A DNA stretch of 64,000 nucleotides from Nocardioides currus. Its GTDB lineage: Bacteria; Actinomycetota; Actinomycetes; Propionibacteriales; Nocardioidaceae. This document shows positions 51,214 to 60,283 of this stretch, piece by piece. Position 1 is the first letter of the stretch, and each line of letters begins with the position of its first letter. Under the pieces are notes generated by a model that saw nothing but the letters and a program-made list of their open reading frames with translations, was not told where the DNA came from and made no database searches. The position numbers were made by a program, and so were the translations under genes. The DNA is taken from contig NZ_PYXZ01000004.1 in the NCBI RefSeq assembly GCF_003057875.1, positions 248,001 through 312,000 on the forward strand, given 5' to 3'.

Positions 51214-53535
51214 TCAGTTGTCGTATGCCGGCGGCGGCAACGCACCAGGCGGGAAGGGCGTGAAGTCGACGTCGAAATTGATCGGGAAGTTGCGCGGACG
51301 GATCCCGGTGACGCGTGTGAAGGCGTTGACGATCGCCCCCGTGGGAGCCGTCATCCCGACCTCGCCGACGCCGCCGATGGGATGCCCGCTGTCCGGCATG
51401 ACGATGACTTCGACCTCATGGGGGTAGTCACGCTGCCGCGTCCAGTGGTACTGAGAGTAGCTGCCCTCGAGCGGCAGTCCGTTGACCAGGTGCACACCCG
51501 CTTTGAGGGTCAACGCGATGGCCTCGGCGATCCCGCCTTCCATCTGAGCCTTGATTCCCAGGGGGTTCACCGGCTTCCCCACGTCGACGACGACGGTGGC
51601 CTTCGTGACACGAGGATGCTTCGGGTCGCGCGCGTCCAACTCGACGACGCATGCCGCCGTCGAACGGGACTCCGTGTGGAAGCCGAATCCTTGGGCGTGG
51701 CCGGCAGGCATCTCCTTGCCCCACTGGGCTGCCTTCGCGACCCGTCGGACGACCTCCTTGTACCGCTCGTTCCGCAGGAACGTGAGTCGGAAGTCGACCT
51801 CGTCCTTGTTGAGCGCCATGGCCATCTCGTTGGCCATGATCTCCTCCACCCCTCGCGTGGGCTGGGAGTGCACGGAGCGATAGGCGGTCACGTCCATCGG
51901 GATCGCAACGGGCCAGAACAGCTTCGTGCTGACACCGAAGTTGTATGGCGAGTTCACCATGGTCAGGAAGGTCGCCGTGTCGTAGACACGGTCCCCGATC
52001 GCGTTGCGGAGGCCGCCGGGCATCGCCATGGCCGTCTGCGAGAGGATCTCGCCGAGTCCGATGCGGAGGTCGAGCTCGATGCTGGCGACATGGTGCTCAT
52101 AGCTGATCACCTGGCCGCCTAGCATGCTGGCCCGGACCCTGTGAACCTGCGGGGGCCGCAGCCGCGTGTGCCGCATGTCGTCGGCACGGTGGTACATCAG
52201 CTTGGCGGGTCGCCCCAAGGCCTTGGAGACCTGGGCCGCCTGCGAGGCGGCGTCCCAGAAGGCCTTCCGGCCGAGGCCGGTCCCGGCTGGTACGACGTGC
52301 AGGCGAACCTTGTTCTGCGGAAGTCCGATCTCGTCGGCGATCGTCTGCATCGCGACGATCGGGATCTGGAACGATCCCCAGATCTCTGCGCTGTCATTGC
52401 GCACGTCGGCGATCGCGCATTCGGTCTCCATCGGAGCGTGGGCGGCCGGAGCCCACGTGAATTCGCCCTCGACCACCTTCGCGCCCAACTGGGGGACGAG
52501 GAGGGGGGGCAACGCGGAACGGAGCCGCGCGTTGAGGGTCTCGTTGGAGTGCCCGTCGATGACGCCGCCGCCCCAGGTGACGTCCAGTGCCGCGACCCCG
52601 TCGCGGGCCTGCCCGAACGTTCGCGCCATGACCGCAACGCCGGGCGGGATCCGGACAATCCCATGCGACTCGGGGATCGCGACGACGCCGAGGACGCCAG
52701 GCATCTGCTCGACCGCCGCCTTGTTGTTGATGGAGACGAGCACGCCGCGTGAGGTGGGAGGGCGTCGGACCATGGTCGGCATGGCGTCAGGGACCCTGAG
52801 GTCCATCGTGTACTGCTTCTTACCCGTCACGATGGAGAGCGCGTCCAAGCGACCGGCGGGATGCCCGATGACCTTGAAGTCACCGGCAGCCTTGGGCGTA
52901 GCCCGGAGCGCCGGCACGGACGCAGCCTCTTCAGCCAACTCGCCGTAGCCCAAGGCGCGACCGTCGGGGGCGACGACCGTGCCATCGCGAGTCTCGAGCT
53001 CGCCGGCGGAGAGATCCCACCGGTTCGCAGCGGCGCCGATCAGCTTCGCCCGGGCCGAGGCAGCCATTCTGCGGAGCGGTTCGTAGAGGATCCGCATCGT
53101 CGAGGAGCCGCCGGTGTACATGTTGAAGAGGAGCTCGGGCCGGGCGTCGGACAGCGGCACGTCGACTTTGCTCATCGGAAGGTCCAACTCCTCGGCGACG
53201 AGCATGCCGCAGGCAGTCGCGATGCCCTGACCCATTTCGAGGCGAGGCAACTCCAACCGTGCCCGACCGTCCGCCCCCACCTCCAGGAGGAGGAGGCCCA
53301 TCGTGGGCGTCGCCGCCAGGTTGAGGACATCGGCTACGTCGAGGATCTCCACCGTGTCGGGGAGCGAGGGGATCGCGGCGCTGGCAGCGGTCGGCATACC
53401 GGCGTCCAGGCTGACTCTCGCAGCGATGGTGAGCGTCGGAACTGCGACCGCCGCACGAAGGACCCGCCGGCGACCGATTCCGCGCACCGGTTCGGTCTCC
53501 GCACTGTCGATGCAGTCGTGGTCGTGTAAGGACAT
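51214..53535 (-). CDS. Molybdopterin-binding subunit, isoquinoline 1-oxidoreductase-like (IorB)
   Basis: Protein of 773 residues. A twin-arginine type N-terminus (RGIGRRRVLRAAVAVPTL) suggests Tat export. The xanthine-oxidase-family molybdopterin domains follow: LELPRLEMGQGIATACGMLV, MYTGGSSTMRI, GVLVSINNKAAVEQMPGV, APAAHAPMETECAIADV, and GVGEVGMTAPTGAIVNAF with the active-site Glu. With the 2Fe-2S subunit at 54727 it forms a two-subunit enzyme lacking a FAD subunit, the IorAB type that hydroxylates N-heteroaromatics or aldehydes. ATG at 53535; the TTG 3 codons further out is less likely. The 2Fe-2S gene is 1.2 kb upstream, beyond decayed cofactor genes. Confidence 0.9.
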   Translation of the reverse strand: MSLHDHDCIDSAETEPVRGIGRRRVLRAAVAVPTLTIAARVSLDAGMPTAASAAIPSLPDTVEILDVADVLNLAATPTMGLLLLEVGADGRARLELPRLEMGQGIATACGMLVAEELDLPMSKVDVPLSDARPELLFNMYTGGSSTMRILYEPLRRMAASARAKLIGAAANRWDLSAGELETRDGTVVAPDGRALGYGELAEEAASVPALRATPKAAGDFKVIGHPAGRLDALSIVTGKKQYTMDLRVPDAMPTMVRRPPTSRGVLVSINNKAAVEQMPGVLGVVAIPESHGIVRIPPGVAVMARTFGQARDGVAALDVTWGGGVIDGHSNETLNARLRSALPPLLVPQLGAKVVEGEFTWAPAAHAPMETECAIADVRNDSAEIWGSFQIPIVAMQTIADEIGLPQNKVRLHVVPAGTGLGRKAFWDAASQAAQVSKALGRPAKLMYHRADDMRHTRLRPPQVHRVRASMLGGQVISYEHHVASIELDLRIGLGEILSQTAMAMPGGLRNAIGDRVYDTATFLTMVNSPYNFGVSTKLFWPVAIPMDVTAYRSVHSQPTRGVEEIMANEMAMALNKDEVDFRLTFLRNERYKEVVRRVAKAAQWGKEMPAGHAQGFGFHTESRSTAACVVELDARDPKHPRVTKATVVVDVGKPVNPLGIKAQMEGGIAEAIALTLKAGVHLVNGLPLEGSYSQYHWTRQRDYPHEVEVIVMPDSGHPIGGVGEVGMTAPTGAIVNAFTRVTGIRPRNFPINFDVDFTPFPPGALPPPAYDN

Positions 53536-53714
53536 CGCTGCCAAACCCCCGATTCCAGCCGTCGCTCCCCATGTGAGCGACGCAACGTGGCGGTACGCTA
53601 GTGGCGCTTTTCGTCTCCGTCAACAATCCCAGCCTGCTCGCCTGCAGCAGACCAGGCGACACCCGAGCAAGCCGAGGACAAGGGCTCAGGCTTGAACACA
53701 CGAGCCAGTCGACG

Positions 53715-54065
53715 GTCCGGTGGACTCATCCTCTTCATCGACAAGGTGCGCGACCACGACCACGGACGAGACGTGACAGGTCTCGACTACTCAACGCATC
53801 CCGCTCGCCTTCCAGCAGCTCCATGCCGTCTGTGAGCGCGTTGCCGCGGACTTCGCCATCACGGGGTTTGCCGTCGTTCACCACGTCGGCCGCCGGTCGG
53901 TCGGTCGGTCGGCAACCTTGCTGTAGTGCTGGCCACCACGGCAGCACACCGAGGAACCTCCTTCGAGGCCAGCCATGCTCTCATCGACACGCTCCAGGCA
54001 GAGGTCTCGATCTGGAAGCATCAGCTCTTCGCTGACGGCTCCGACAACTGGGTGGGCATCCGTAG
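53715..54065 (+). pseudogene. moaE: Frameshifted molybdopterin synthase large subunit (moaE) remnant
   Basis: Three frames in succession give MoaE: LFIDKVRDHDHGRDVTGLDYSTHP; AFQQLHAVCERVAADFAITGFAVVHHVGRR in parts; then GNLAVVLATTAAHRGTSFEASHALIDTLQ, EVSIWKHQLFADGSDNWVG. The conserved Lys of the catalytic loop (WKHQ) remains. Two frameshifts (near 53795 and 53915) prevent an intact product. About 117 codons, close to the C-terminal four fifths of a 140-aa MoaE. It lies inside the molybdenum-hydroxylase cluster on the opposite strand. Confidence 0.8.
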
Positions 54066-54092
54066 GCCAAGCCTCGATCCGTGGCTCGAGGC

Positions 54093-54710
54093 TCAGGGTC
54101 TGAACGAGTCGACATCGACGCCCGTTGCGAGGTCGTCACATGCGTTCAAGTCGGGGCCGTGGACGACGAGATACCGGCAGGCACCTTCGTCGTCGGTCGC
54201 CGAGTCGCACACCCTCGACCAATGAGCCCGACCTGTCAGGACCCGATGCCCGGGGCGCCGGAGTAGGCCGCGCGCGCGAGGACCGATCTGTCGGCGCCAC
54301 GCTGGGTCAGCAGACGGCAGATAACGGCAGCCGTCACGTCGGGCAGATCGACGAGATGGACGAGAGCCGCTTCGTGGGCGGAACCGGCCAGCCCCGGAGC
54401 CCGGCACGAAGCGACGTCCCCATTCCCCGCCGCCAGTCGCACGCACGGACCAGAGCGACGCCACCCGAGGACACCCTGTCGTCCATCAGGCGTTCCGCAT
54501 GGTCGGCTGGGGCTCCGTGCACGGCGGCGACACCGGCACAGCCACCGGTCAGCATCCGATCCACCGTGCCGCTGAGCCACGCTCGACCAGCGTCAGCGCG
54601 CACCAACGCCTTCGGCCTCCCATCCCGCTGCCCGCGCCTGCCGCGAGCAGGAGTCCGCGCACCGGCAGGAGGGCGCCGAGTAGATGGGCTCCACCCGAGG
54701 CGCTGTCGCC
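54093..54710 (-). pseudogene. Frameshifted MocA/MobA-like molybdopterin nucleotidyltransferase
   Basis: Blocks of a molybdenum-cofactor cytidylyltransferase (MocA type) appear in order on the minus strand in three or more frames: RGLLLAAGAGSGMGG and LTLVERG; DRMLTGGCAGVAAVHGAPAD; WRRGMGTSLRAGLRG; AALVHLVDLPDVTAAVI; RAAYSGAPG; VLTGRAHWSRV; YLVVHGPDLNACDDLATGVDVD, with stop at 54093-54095. At least three frameshifts. A functional copy would activate the cofactor for the enzyme encoded around it. Composition suggests recent decay. Confidence 0.78.
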
Positions 54711-54726
54711 CAGGGCTGCACCCCGC

Positions 54727-55287
54727 TCAGCCGGTGACCGGGAGCTTCGTCTTGACGGGCACCGGGATCGGCGCCTCACCGGGCAGGGACTTGCCGCCCG
54801 CCTTCGGTTCCGCCGGCATCTCGGCCATCATCTTGGCTGCGCGCTTGATGGCCTGGCGGATGCGGTGGTAGGTGCCGCACCGGCACACGTTGAGGACCTT
54901 GTCGATGTCATCGTCGCTCGGGTTCGGGTTCGTCTTCAGCAGCGCCACGGTGTTCATGATCTGCCCCTGCTGGCAATAGCCGCACTGGCTGACGTCTTCC
55001 TCGATCCAGGCTTCCTGCACGGGGTGCAGCCCATCCCCCGCGACAGTGTCCGCCAGGCCCTCGATGGTGGTCACATTGCGGCCGACCACTTTCGACACCG
55101 GGACCGAGCAGGGCCGGATCGCTTCACCATCCATGAGGCTTGTGCAGGCCTTGCACACATCGATGCCGCAGCCGTACTTAGGCCCGGTGATGCCGAGGAT
55201 GTCCCGAATCACCCAGAGCAGCGGCATGTCGCCCGGGGCCTCGACGGCGACCTCCTCGCCGTTGATGGTGAAGGTCTGTTTGCTCAT
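54727..55287 (-). CDS. 2Fe-2S subunit, isoquinoline 1-oxidoreductase-like (IorA)
   Basis: Protein of 186 residues. N-terminal plant-type ferredoxin fold ([38 protein letters not shown] with three Cys; RPCSVPV) and C-terminal four-helix domain with the second cluster ([25 protein letters not shown]). All eight cluster cysteines appear present. It carries electrons from the molybdopterin subunit encoded at 51214. A Pro/Lys-rich tail ([16 protein letters not shown]) is unusual. ATG at 55287, with a GGAG site before it. Confidence 0.92.
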   Translation of the reverse strand: MSKQTFTINGEEVAVEAPGDMPLLWVIRDILGITGPKYGCGIDVCKACTSLMDGEAIRPCSVPVSKVVGRNVTTIEGLADTVAGDGLHPVQEAWIEEDVSQCGYCQQGQIMNTVALLKTNPNPSDDDIDKVLNVCRCGTYHRIRQAIKRAAKMMAEMPAEPKAGGKSLPGEAPIPVPVKTKLPVTG

Positions 55288-55439
55288 CAATCCTGCTCCT
55301 TGAATGGCGGGGAACACGCGAACGAGACGAGGGTACGCTCATGCCAGATTCCGTACCGCGCACTTTGTCATGTGCCCCGCGTCACATGCAAGACGTCAGC
55401 CCGCCCCTGTGGCCTGGCCGGTCGATCGAGCCCTGTCGA

Positions 55440-56384
55440 TCAGGACTTGTCGATCAACACGGGGGTGCCGAGCGGTACGACCCGAAGTGCTCGCAGGGCG
55501 TCGTCCGGAACCCGGACGCAACCGTGGCTGACCGCCTTGCCGAACACGGTTGCGTCGCTCCAGCCGTGGAGCGCAACGGTGCCGGGGCCGCCGCCGTAGC
55601 TGTCCAGTGTCTTGCTGTGGGCCCCCAACGGCAGGATCACCGGCGAGAACTTCTGGTCTTCGTCGACGAACTGTCCCAGTATGAAGGTGCGGCCCAGGGG
55701 GGTTGGCGTAGCGGGCGCACCGATCGCTACCAGCCAGGAGCCGACAGGCTGGCCGTCCTTGAGCAGCTCCAGCCGGCGCGAGCCGAGATAAATACGCACC
55801 AGGTGGCGGGTATATGCCTCCTGAAGTCCGTCGCCGAGCCGCAGCCAGCCGGTCGAGCGGTTGGGGCGCGAGGGCAGCAAGACCCGTACCCACCCGCCCT
55901 CCTCGCCCTTCATCACGTCACTGCGCCCGATGACCGGGAGCCACAGGTCCCCGTACTGCCGCGGCTTGACCTTCGCGAATGCGGTGCCATCGGGAGCGTC
56001 GAACACCGGAGCGGCTCGAGTGGGATGGACGACCACGGTCCTGCCATTCTTGGCACCGCTCGGCGCCCTCCTCGACTCAGAGTTCCGAGGCGCCGCCTTG
56101 ATGGTGGCGCGAGTGTTGCTCACCGGCAACGACGACAGGTCAACCGCTACCACCGACAGCGGCGTCGCCGGTGGCTTGTGTTGCTGGTCGCCTCCTCGAA
56201 CGAACAGGAGATATCCGACCACCAGCACCACGACGGCCAGGAGGATGGGCAGAGCCCATCCGGCCCGCTCTCCCGCACCTGGCGGCGTCAGCCTCGCCGC
56301 CACCGGGGACGTAGCAGTCGCCGACACTTCCTGCCGCGCCACGGGCGCGGGACGATCCCCATCGATATTGCTGGGCTCGGGCAC
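55440..56384 (-). CDS. Membrane-anchored L,D-transpeptidase (YkuD family)
   Basis: Protein of 314 residues: short cytosolic part, one membrane helix (ERAGWALPILLAVVVLVVGY), a linker and SH3-like stretch (VFDAPDGTAFAKVKP), then the YkuD domain with HGWSDATVFGKAVSHGCVRVPDDAL carrying the catalytic His and Cys. It makes or edits 3-3 cross-links in peptidoglycan. GTG 56384 chosen because GAGGGGG precedes it; TTG 56429 is also open. It is downstream of a TetR gene in opposite direction; the link with the oxidoreductase cluster is only positional. Confidence 0.85.
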   Translation of the reverse strand: MPEPSNIDGDRPAPVARQEVSATATSPVAARLTPPGAGERAGWALPILLAVVVLVVGYLLFVRGGDQQHKPPATPLSVVAVDLSSLPVSNTRATIKAAPRNSESRRAPSGAKNGRTVVVHPTRAAPVFDAPDGTAFAKVKPRQYGDLWLPVIGRSDVMKGEEGGWVRVLLPSRPNRSTGWLRLGDGLQEAYTRHLVRIYLGSRRLELLKDGQPVGSWLVAIGAPATPTPLGRTFILGQFVDEDQKFSPVILPLGAHSKTLDSYGGGPGTVALHGWSDATVFGKAVSHGCVRVPDDALRALRVVPLGTPVLIDKS

Positions 56385-56618
56385 CCTGACCCCCTCGGTT
56401 GTCGGAACCCATCGCGGTACGGGATTCAAGCAAATCGTACCGCGCGAAAGCTCCGCCGACCGTGGGTATCGATTTTCGGTCCCGACACGCCCATCACGCC
56501 GGCGCCCCCGGCACCTGACTTTGGCCTGACGGCCTGGTGACTAGAGTTGCCCTCCGCGGCCGGTCGCATCTCAGGACGGGCGCAGGGGAACAACAAGGCG
56601 CGCACACAACGCAGGGAC

Positions 56619-57242
56619 ATGGACGTGGAGAAATCACCAGCACGTGGAGCGGGACGCCGTCCAGCCAGCGAGCACGCTCAGGCACGCGCCATCGACGGCC
56701 TCGTGCAGTTGGTGCTTCGCGACGGTTTCCTGCACCTCACCGTCGAGGACATGACCGCTCACCTGCACTGCTCGAGGGCAACCCTCTACAGCATCGCTCC
56801 GAGCCGCCAGCAGATCGTCACGGCGACCATCGACCAGTTCTTCCGCGACAGCGCCGACGCCGTGACCCGAACCACGCGCGCCGAAGTCACCAGCAGCGCG
56901 CGACTCGAGGCGTACCTCACTGCCATTCGCGACCAGATGCAACGAATCTCGCGGCGGTGCTACGACGACATGCGAGCGTTCGGACCGACCGATGCCGTCT
57001 ACACGACCTACGCTCAACTCTCCATCGAAACCGTCGGCCGGCTCATCCAGGCGGGAGTCTCGGACGGGAGCTTCCGGTCCCTTCACGCCTCCTTCGTCAG
57101 CACGGCGGCGACGGTACTCATCGACGGGATCATGCGGGGCGTCTTCCTCGAAGCCTCGGGGATCTCGGACGGGGAGGCCTACAGCGAGCTGGGATCGCTT
57201 CTCCTGGCCGCCCTCGGCGTTCCACCCCTCAGCGGCGACTGA
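56619..57242 (+). CDS. TetR-family transcriptional regulator
   Basis: Protein of 207 residues. HTH region VQLVLRDGFLHLTVEDMTAHLHCSRATLYSIAPSRQQIV, unusually with YSIAPSR where most TetR proteins have YYHF or YHYF. The C-terminal domain has IDGIMRGVFLEASGISDGEAY. ATG at 56619 has GCAGGGA before it. Divergent from the L,D-transpeptidase and followed by a moaA remnant and then the importer operon in opposite orientation. It is a likely local regulator of the catabolic genes. Confidence 0.85.
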   Translation: MDVEKSPARGAGRRPASEHAQARAIDGLVQLVLRDGFLHLTVEDMTAHLHCSRATLYSIAPSRQQIVTATIDQFFRDSADAVTRTTRAEVTSSARLEAYLTAIRDQMQRISRRCYDDMRAFGPTDAVYTTYAQLSIETVGRLIQAGVSDGSFRSLHASFVSTAATVLIDGIMRGVFLEASGISDGEAYSELGSLLLAALGVPPLSGD

Positions 57243-57320
57243 CCCACGCTCACGGAAAGCAGCGCTCCGGATTCTGACGTCCGCGGACCCGCGGGCCGCC
57301 ACCGCTCTATCCATGGTCAC

Positions 57321-57682
57321 GTGCACCCACTGGCGGACCGGCGCGGCCGGGTCGCGACCGACTTCCGCGCCTCTCCTAGCGACCGCCGCAACGTGCGCTG
57401 CACCAACTGCATGCCCGCCGAAGGGCTCGACTGGCCGCCTCACGAGAACCAGTTGAGTGACGAGGACTGCGACCGGGTCCGGCTGACCGCCGACGGCCAG
57501 GCCCGCAACTACCTGTTCGCCCGCACCGAGTCCGATCTCCGGGTCGCGATGAGGTCGGGCGCGACCGAGGCAGGCCTCGCCCCACGCTGGCTGGCGGCCA
57601 TGCGCGGCAAGGCACCGGCCACGGCATCGACGACCCGATCTTCCTCCAACCCGACCGGCCGATGTCCACGATCGGAGGCTGA
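57321..57682 (+). pseudogene. moaA: Truncated moaA (GTP 3',8-cyclase) remnant
   Basis: The frame from 57321 holds the MoaA N-terminus (LADRRGRVATDFRASPSDRRNVRCTNC in parts, CMPAEGLDWPP) joined in frame to the C-terminus (CDRVRLTADGQARNYLFARTESDLR). A frameshift then leads to the true end GHGIDDPIFLQPDRPMSTIGG with TGA at 57680-57682. Some 200 central codons are deleted, and the first Cys of the radical-SAM CxxxCxxC motif is Arg (DRRNVRC). The protein cannot be active. Bases 57243-57320 and 57683-57728 contain nothing else recognisable. Confidence 0.82.
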
Positions 57683-57728
57683 CCTGCTGATCGCGACCAC
57701 GCCGATGACAGATTTCGCGGCTGTGGAT

Positions 57729-57783
57729 CACAGCGGGTCGGCCAGCGCTGACCCCCAGATCCCGCGTTGGCCGACCCGCTGTG
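57729..57783. terminator. 16-base inverted repeat hairpin
   Basis: CACAGCGGGTCGGCCA (57729-57744) is repeated inverted at 57768-57783, with a 23-base loop. It sits between the moaA remnant and the importer operon terminator; it may have ended moaA transcription. Confidence 0.5.
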
Positions 57784-57819
57784 CGTCACACCCATCGGTG
57801 GCAGGGCTGCCGGAACCTG

Positions 57820-57859
57820 GACGGGCGCCGCCGCGGGTGGTCCCGCGACGGCGCCCGTC
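57820..57859 (-). terminator. Terminator after the ABC importer substrate-binding gene
   Basis: GACGGGCGCCG (57820-57830) pairs with 57849-57859, and CGCGGG/CCCGCG (57832-57837, 57842-57847) extends the stem around a 4-base loop. It lies 36 bases after the stop of the binding-protein gene on the minus strand. Confidence 0.75.
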
Positions 57860-57895
57860 GGATCAGTCAGCGACCGGTCACGGCCGTCAACACCA

Positions 57896-59197
57896 TCACT
57901 TGGAGATCCCGCCCTTTGGCGCCTGGGGCGCCACGCCGTCGTACTTCTCGACCGGGCCGTCCCCGTCGTCGGTGACGTAGACCGGACTGATGATCTCAGC
58001 CTTCAGGTCCGTGATCCGCGTCATCGCGGTGCCGATGAAGCCCGAGTGGTCGTCAGCCGAGAACGCGAACGGGGTCAAGCCAGGGCCGACGAGGTCACCC
58101 GAGCCAAGGACCTTCAGCAGGCCCTCTCGGGTCAGATCCTTCCCCGCGGCTTGAAGCGCCTCGACGGCCGAGTAGGCCAAGGCGTAGCCGTACAGGACGA
58201 TCGAGTCGAGACCCTGCTCCTCGTTGTACTCGTTGTTGATCGTGGTGAACAGCTTGATCCAACTGTTGTCCGCGTCGGTCGGCAGAGGGAGGAAGGTGCT
58301 GGAGATGAGTCCGTTCGTCAGTGCGGCTGCATCATCCTTGAGGTACCCAGTCAGCCCGACCGGGTCGGAGCCGATGGAGACGACGACCCACTGCGCCTTG
58401 AAGCCGAGCTTGGCCGAGGTACCCAGGGCCAGCGCGGTGAACCCCGGGCTGCTGAAGCTGACGACGACCTCGCAGCCGGAGGCCTGCAACTTGCCGATCT
58501 GCGCCTTCACATCCGGGTTCGTCGCCGTGTAGGCCTCCGAGGCCTTGAGCCCGTCCTTGCCCAGAACCGTCTCGACGCCCTTCACGCCGTCGGCGCCGAG
58601 GTCGTCGCCCTGCCCGAAGGCGCATACGGTCTTGCCGGCGAAGTTCTCCTTGACGTACGACGCCAACACCTTGCCCTCGCGGATGTAATCCGTCTGCCAC
58701 CCGAACGTGTCGGGGTAAATGTCCGGCTGGTTCCAGGACACGCTGCCCGACGACGGGAACAGGTCCGGCACCTTGTTCTGGCGGATGAAGTCGAGCACCG
58801 CCGTGTGCGGCGCCGTGCCGAACGCGCCGACCAGGGCGAACACCTTGTCCTTGAGGACCAGCTTGCGCGTCTTCTCCGCGGTCTTCGTCGGGTTGTAGCC
58901 GTCGTCCTCGACGACGAAGTCGATCGACCGACCGTGGACACCACCGTTGTCGTTGACGTAGTTGAAGTACGCGGCCATCGCCTTGCTCATCTTGGCGTAA
59001 CCGGGCGCGACCGGACCCGTCAGCGGCTGCGTCGAGCCGATCTTGATCGTGTCGCCGGTAACGCCCGGCGCCGACTCGCTGCCGCCGCCCGCGCCCCCGC
59101 ACGCGGTCGTCGTGACCGCGATGGTTACGGTGGTGGCAATCCCGGTTGCAGTCCGCGCCCAGGCTCGCGAAGCCCTCGAGCGAAGTGTGCGATTCAT
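57896..59197 (-). CDS. ABC importer substrate-binding lipoprotein (LivK type)
   Basis: Protein of 433 residues. Signal TVTIAVTTTACGG gives lipidated Cys about residue 33. The mature protein has the periplasmic-binding type 1 fold of the branched-chain amino acid family: DTIKIGSTQPLTGPVAPGYAKM, YVNDNGGVHGRSIDFVVEDD, YNPTKTAEKTRKLV, FALVGAFGTAPHTAV. Such binders also take aromatic acids, amides and urea. ATG at 59197 overlaps the LivM stop by one base. Order of the operon (livG, livF, livH, livM, livK) and the acyl-CoA synthetase upstream suggest a carboxylate or aromatic substrate. Confidence 0.92.
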   Translation of the reverse strand: MNRTLRSRASRAWARTATGIATTVTIAVTTTACGGAGGGSESAPGVTGDTIKIGSTQPLTGPVAPGYAKMSKAMAAYFNYVNDNGGVHGRSIDFVVEDDGYNPTKTAEKTRKLVLKDKVFALVGAFGTAPHTAVLDFIRQNKVPDLFPSSGSVSWNQPDIYPDTFGWQTDYIREGKVLASYVKENFAGKTVCAFGQGDDLGADGVKGVETVLGKDGLKASEAYTATNPDVKAQIGKLQASGCEVVVSFSSPGFTALALGTSAKLGFKAQWVVVSIGSDPVGLTGYLKDDAAALTNGLISSTFLPLPTDADNSWIKLFTTINNEYNEEQGLDSIVLYGYALAYSAVEALQAAGKDLTREGLLKVLGSGDLVGPGLTPFAFSADDHSGFIGTAMTRITDLKAEIISPVYVTDDGDGPVEKYDGVAPQAPKGGISK

Positions 59198-60282
59198 CAG
59201 TTGTCTCCTTGGTGGTGGGTGGAACGGCGAGGCAAGCGGTCCCCCAGGCGGGAGAGCAGCCCCTGGATGCCGCCGGGCGCGGCAAGCATCACGACAATCA
59301 GCAGGAGGCCGTAGGACGCCGACGGGAGGTTCTCGTCGACGTCCATATCGGCGAGCACCTTCTGCAGAAAGACGACGAGCGCGCTGCCCCAGATCGCTCC
59401 TCGAAGGCTTCCCAGGCCGCCGATGACGACTGCGGCGAGGACGCCCAAGGAGAGCCTGAGGTCGAAGGAGTGCGGGTTGACTCCTTGGAGGAAGAGCGCC
59501 AGGACAGCACCTCCCAGACCGGCGGTCGCGGCGCTGACGGCAAACGCCGTTACCTGCTCCCGCGGGATGGACAGGCCGCACAACTGCGCGGCGATCTCGT
59601 CGTCGCGTACCGCGGCCCAGTGTCGACCGACAGCCGACCGCTTGACGTTCGCCAGGACGAAGAAGGTCACGCCGACGGCGACGACGCCGATCAGGGCAAC
59701 GAAGCGGTCCGGCAACCACAGCGCGTTGTCCAATGCGGTCGGCATGTCGGGCGGCGGCACCGGGAGTCCCTGCTCACCGTTGAACCAATGGTCGAAATAG
59801 GTCACCAGGCCCGGAACAGCGACGCCGAACGAGAGCGTCGCACCGGCGAGATACGGGCCGCGCAGCCGCGCCGCGGCCAGACCGATCAACAGGCCGACAC
59901 ACAGCGTGACGAGGACGGCCAACACCAGAGCGAGGGCGACGGAGAGGACCGGGACCTCGCGCAGTGCCGTCGTCCTCGGCTCCAGGAACAGGGCCATGGT
60001 GTAAGCCCCGACCGCCATCAGGGCCGCATGACCGAGAGAGATCTGACCGTTGCCGCCGATCAGCACGGTCAACCCCATCGCAACGCAGGCATACGCAGTC
60101 AGCATCGCGACGCTGCCGACGGTGAAGTCGTCGACCGTGTAGACCGCGAGCAGTCCCACTGCGGTCACAGTCGCAGCCGCTAGCCCGTTGCGCACAGCGG
60201 AGTGCGTCAGGAGTCGGCGCGCGGGGGAGCCGAGCACCGGATGTTCAGTCGTGGTTGTGTCGTCATGGCGCATGGTCGACAT
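59197..60282 (-). CDS. livM: ABC importer permease (LivM type)
   Basis: Protein of 361 residues with about nine membrane helices and the LivM signature YACVAMGLTVLIGGNGQISLGHAALMAVGAY (in parts). The coupling motif is CGLSIPREQVTAFAVSAATAGLGGAV. ATG at 60282 (or ATG 60273). Its start is directly after the stop of the LivH gene and its stop overlaps the binding-protein start. Confidence 0.92.
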   Translation of the reverse strand: MSTMRHDDTTTTEHPVLGSPARRLLTHSAVRNGLAAATVTAVGLLAVYTVDDFTVGSVAMLTAYACVAMGLTVLIGGNGQISLGHAALMAVGAYTMALFLEPRTTALREVPVLSVALALVLAVLVTLCVGLLIGLAAARLRGPYLAGATLSFGVAVPGLVTYFDHWFNGEQGLPVPPPDMPTALDNALWLPDRFVALIGVVAVGVTFFVLANVKRSAVGRHWAAVRDDEIAAQLCGLSIPREQVTAFAVSAATAGLGGAVLALFLQGVNPHSFDLRLSLGVLAAVVIGGLGSLRGAIWGSALVVFLQKVLADMDVDENLPSASYGLLLIVVMLAAPGGIQGLLSRLGDRLPRRSTHHQGDN

Positions 60283-60283
60283 C

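Noticed and set aside
53601-54035. A 144-codon plus-strand frame as an intact gene
   Set aside because: Its frame is only partly coding; the MoaE similarity jumps between frames, so it is part of a pseudogene.
57321-57980. A 219-codon plus-strand frame as an intact gene
   Set aside because: It is a deleted moaA followed by chance sequence running antisense into the terminator and binding-protein gene.
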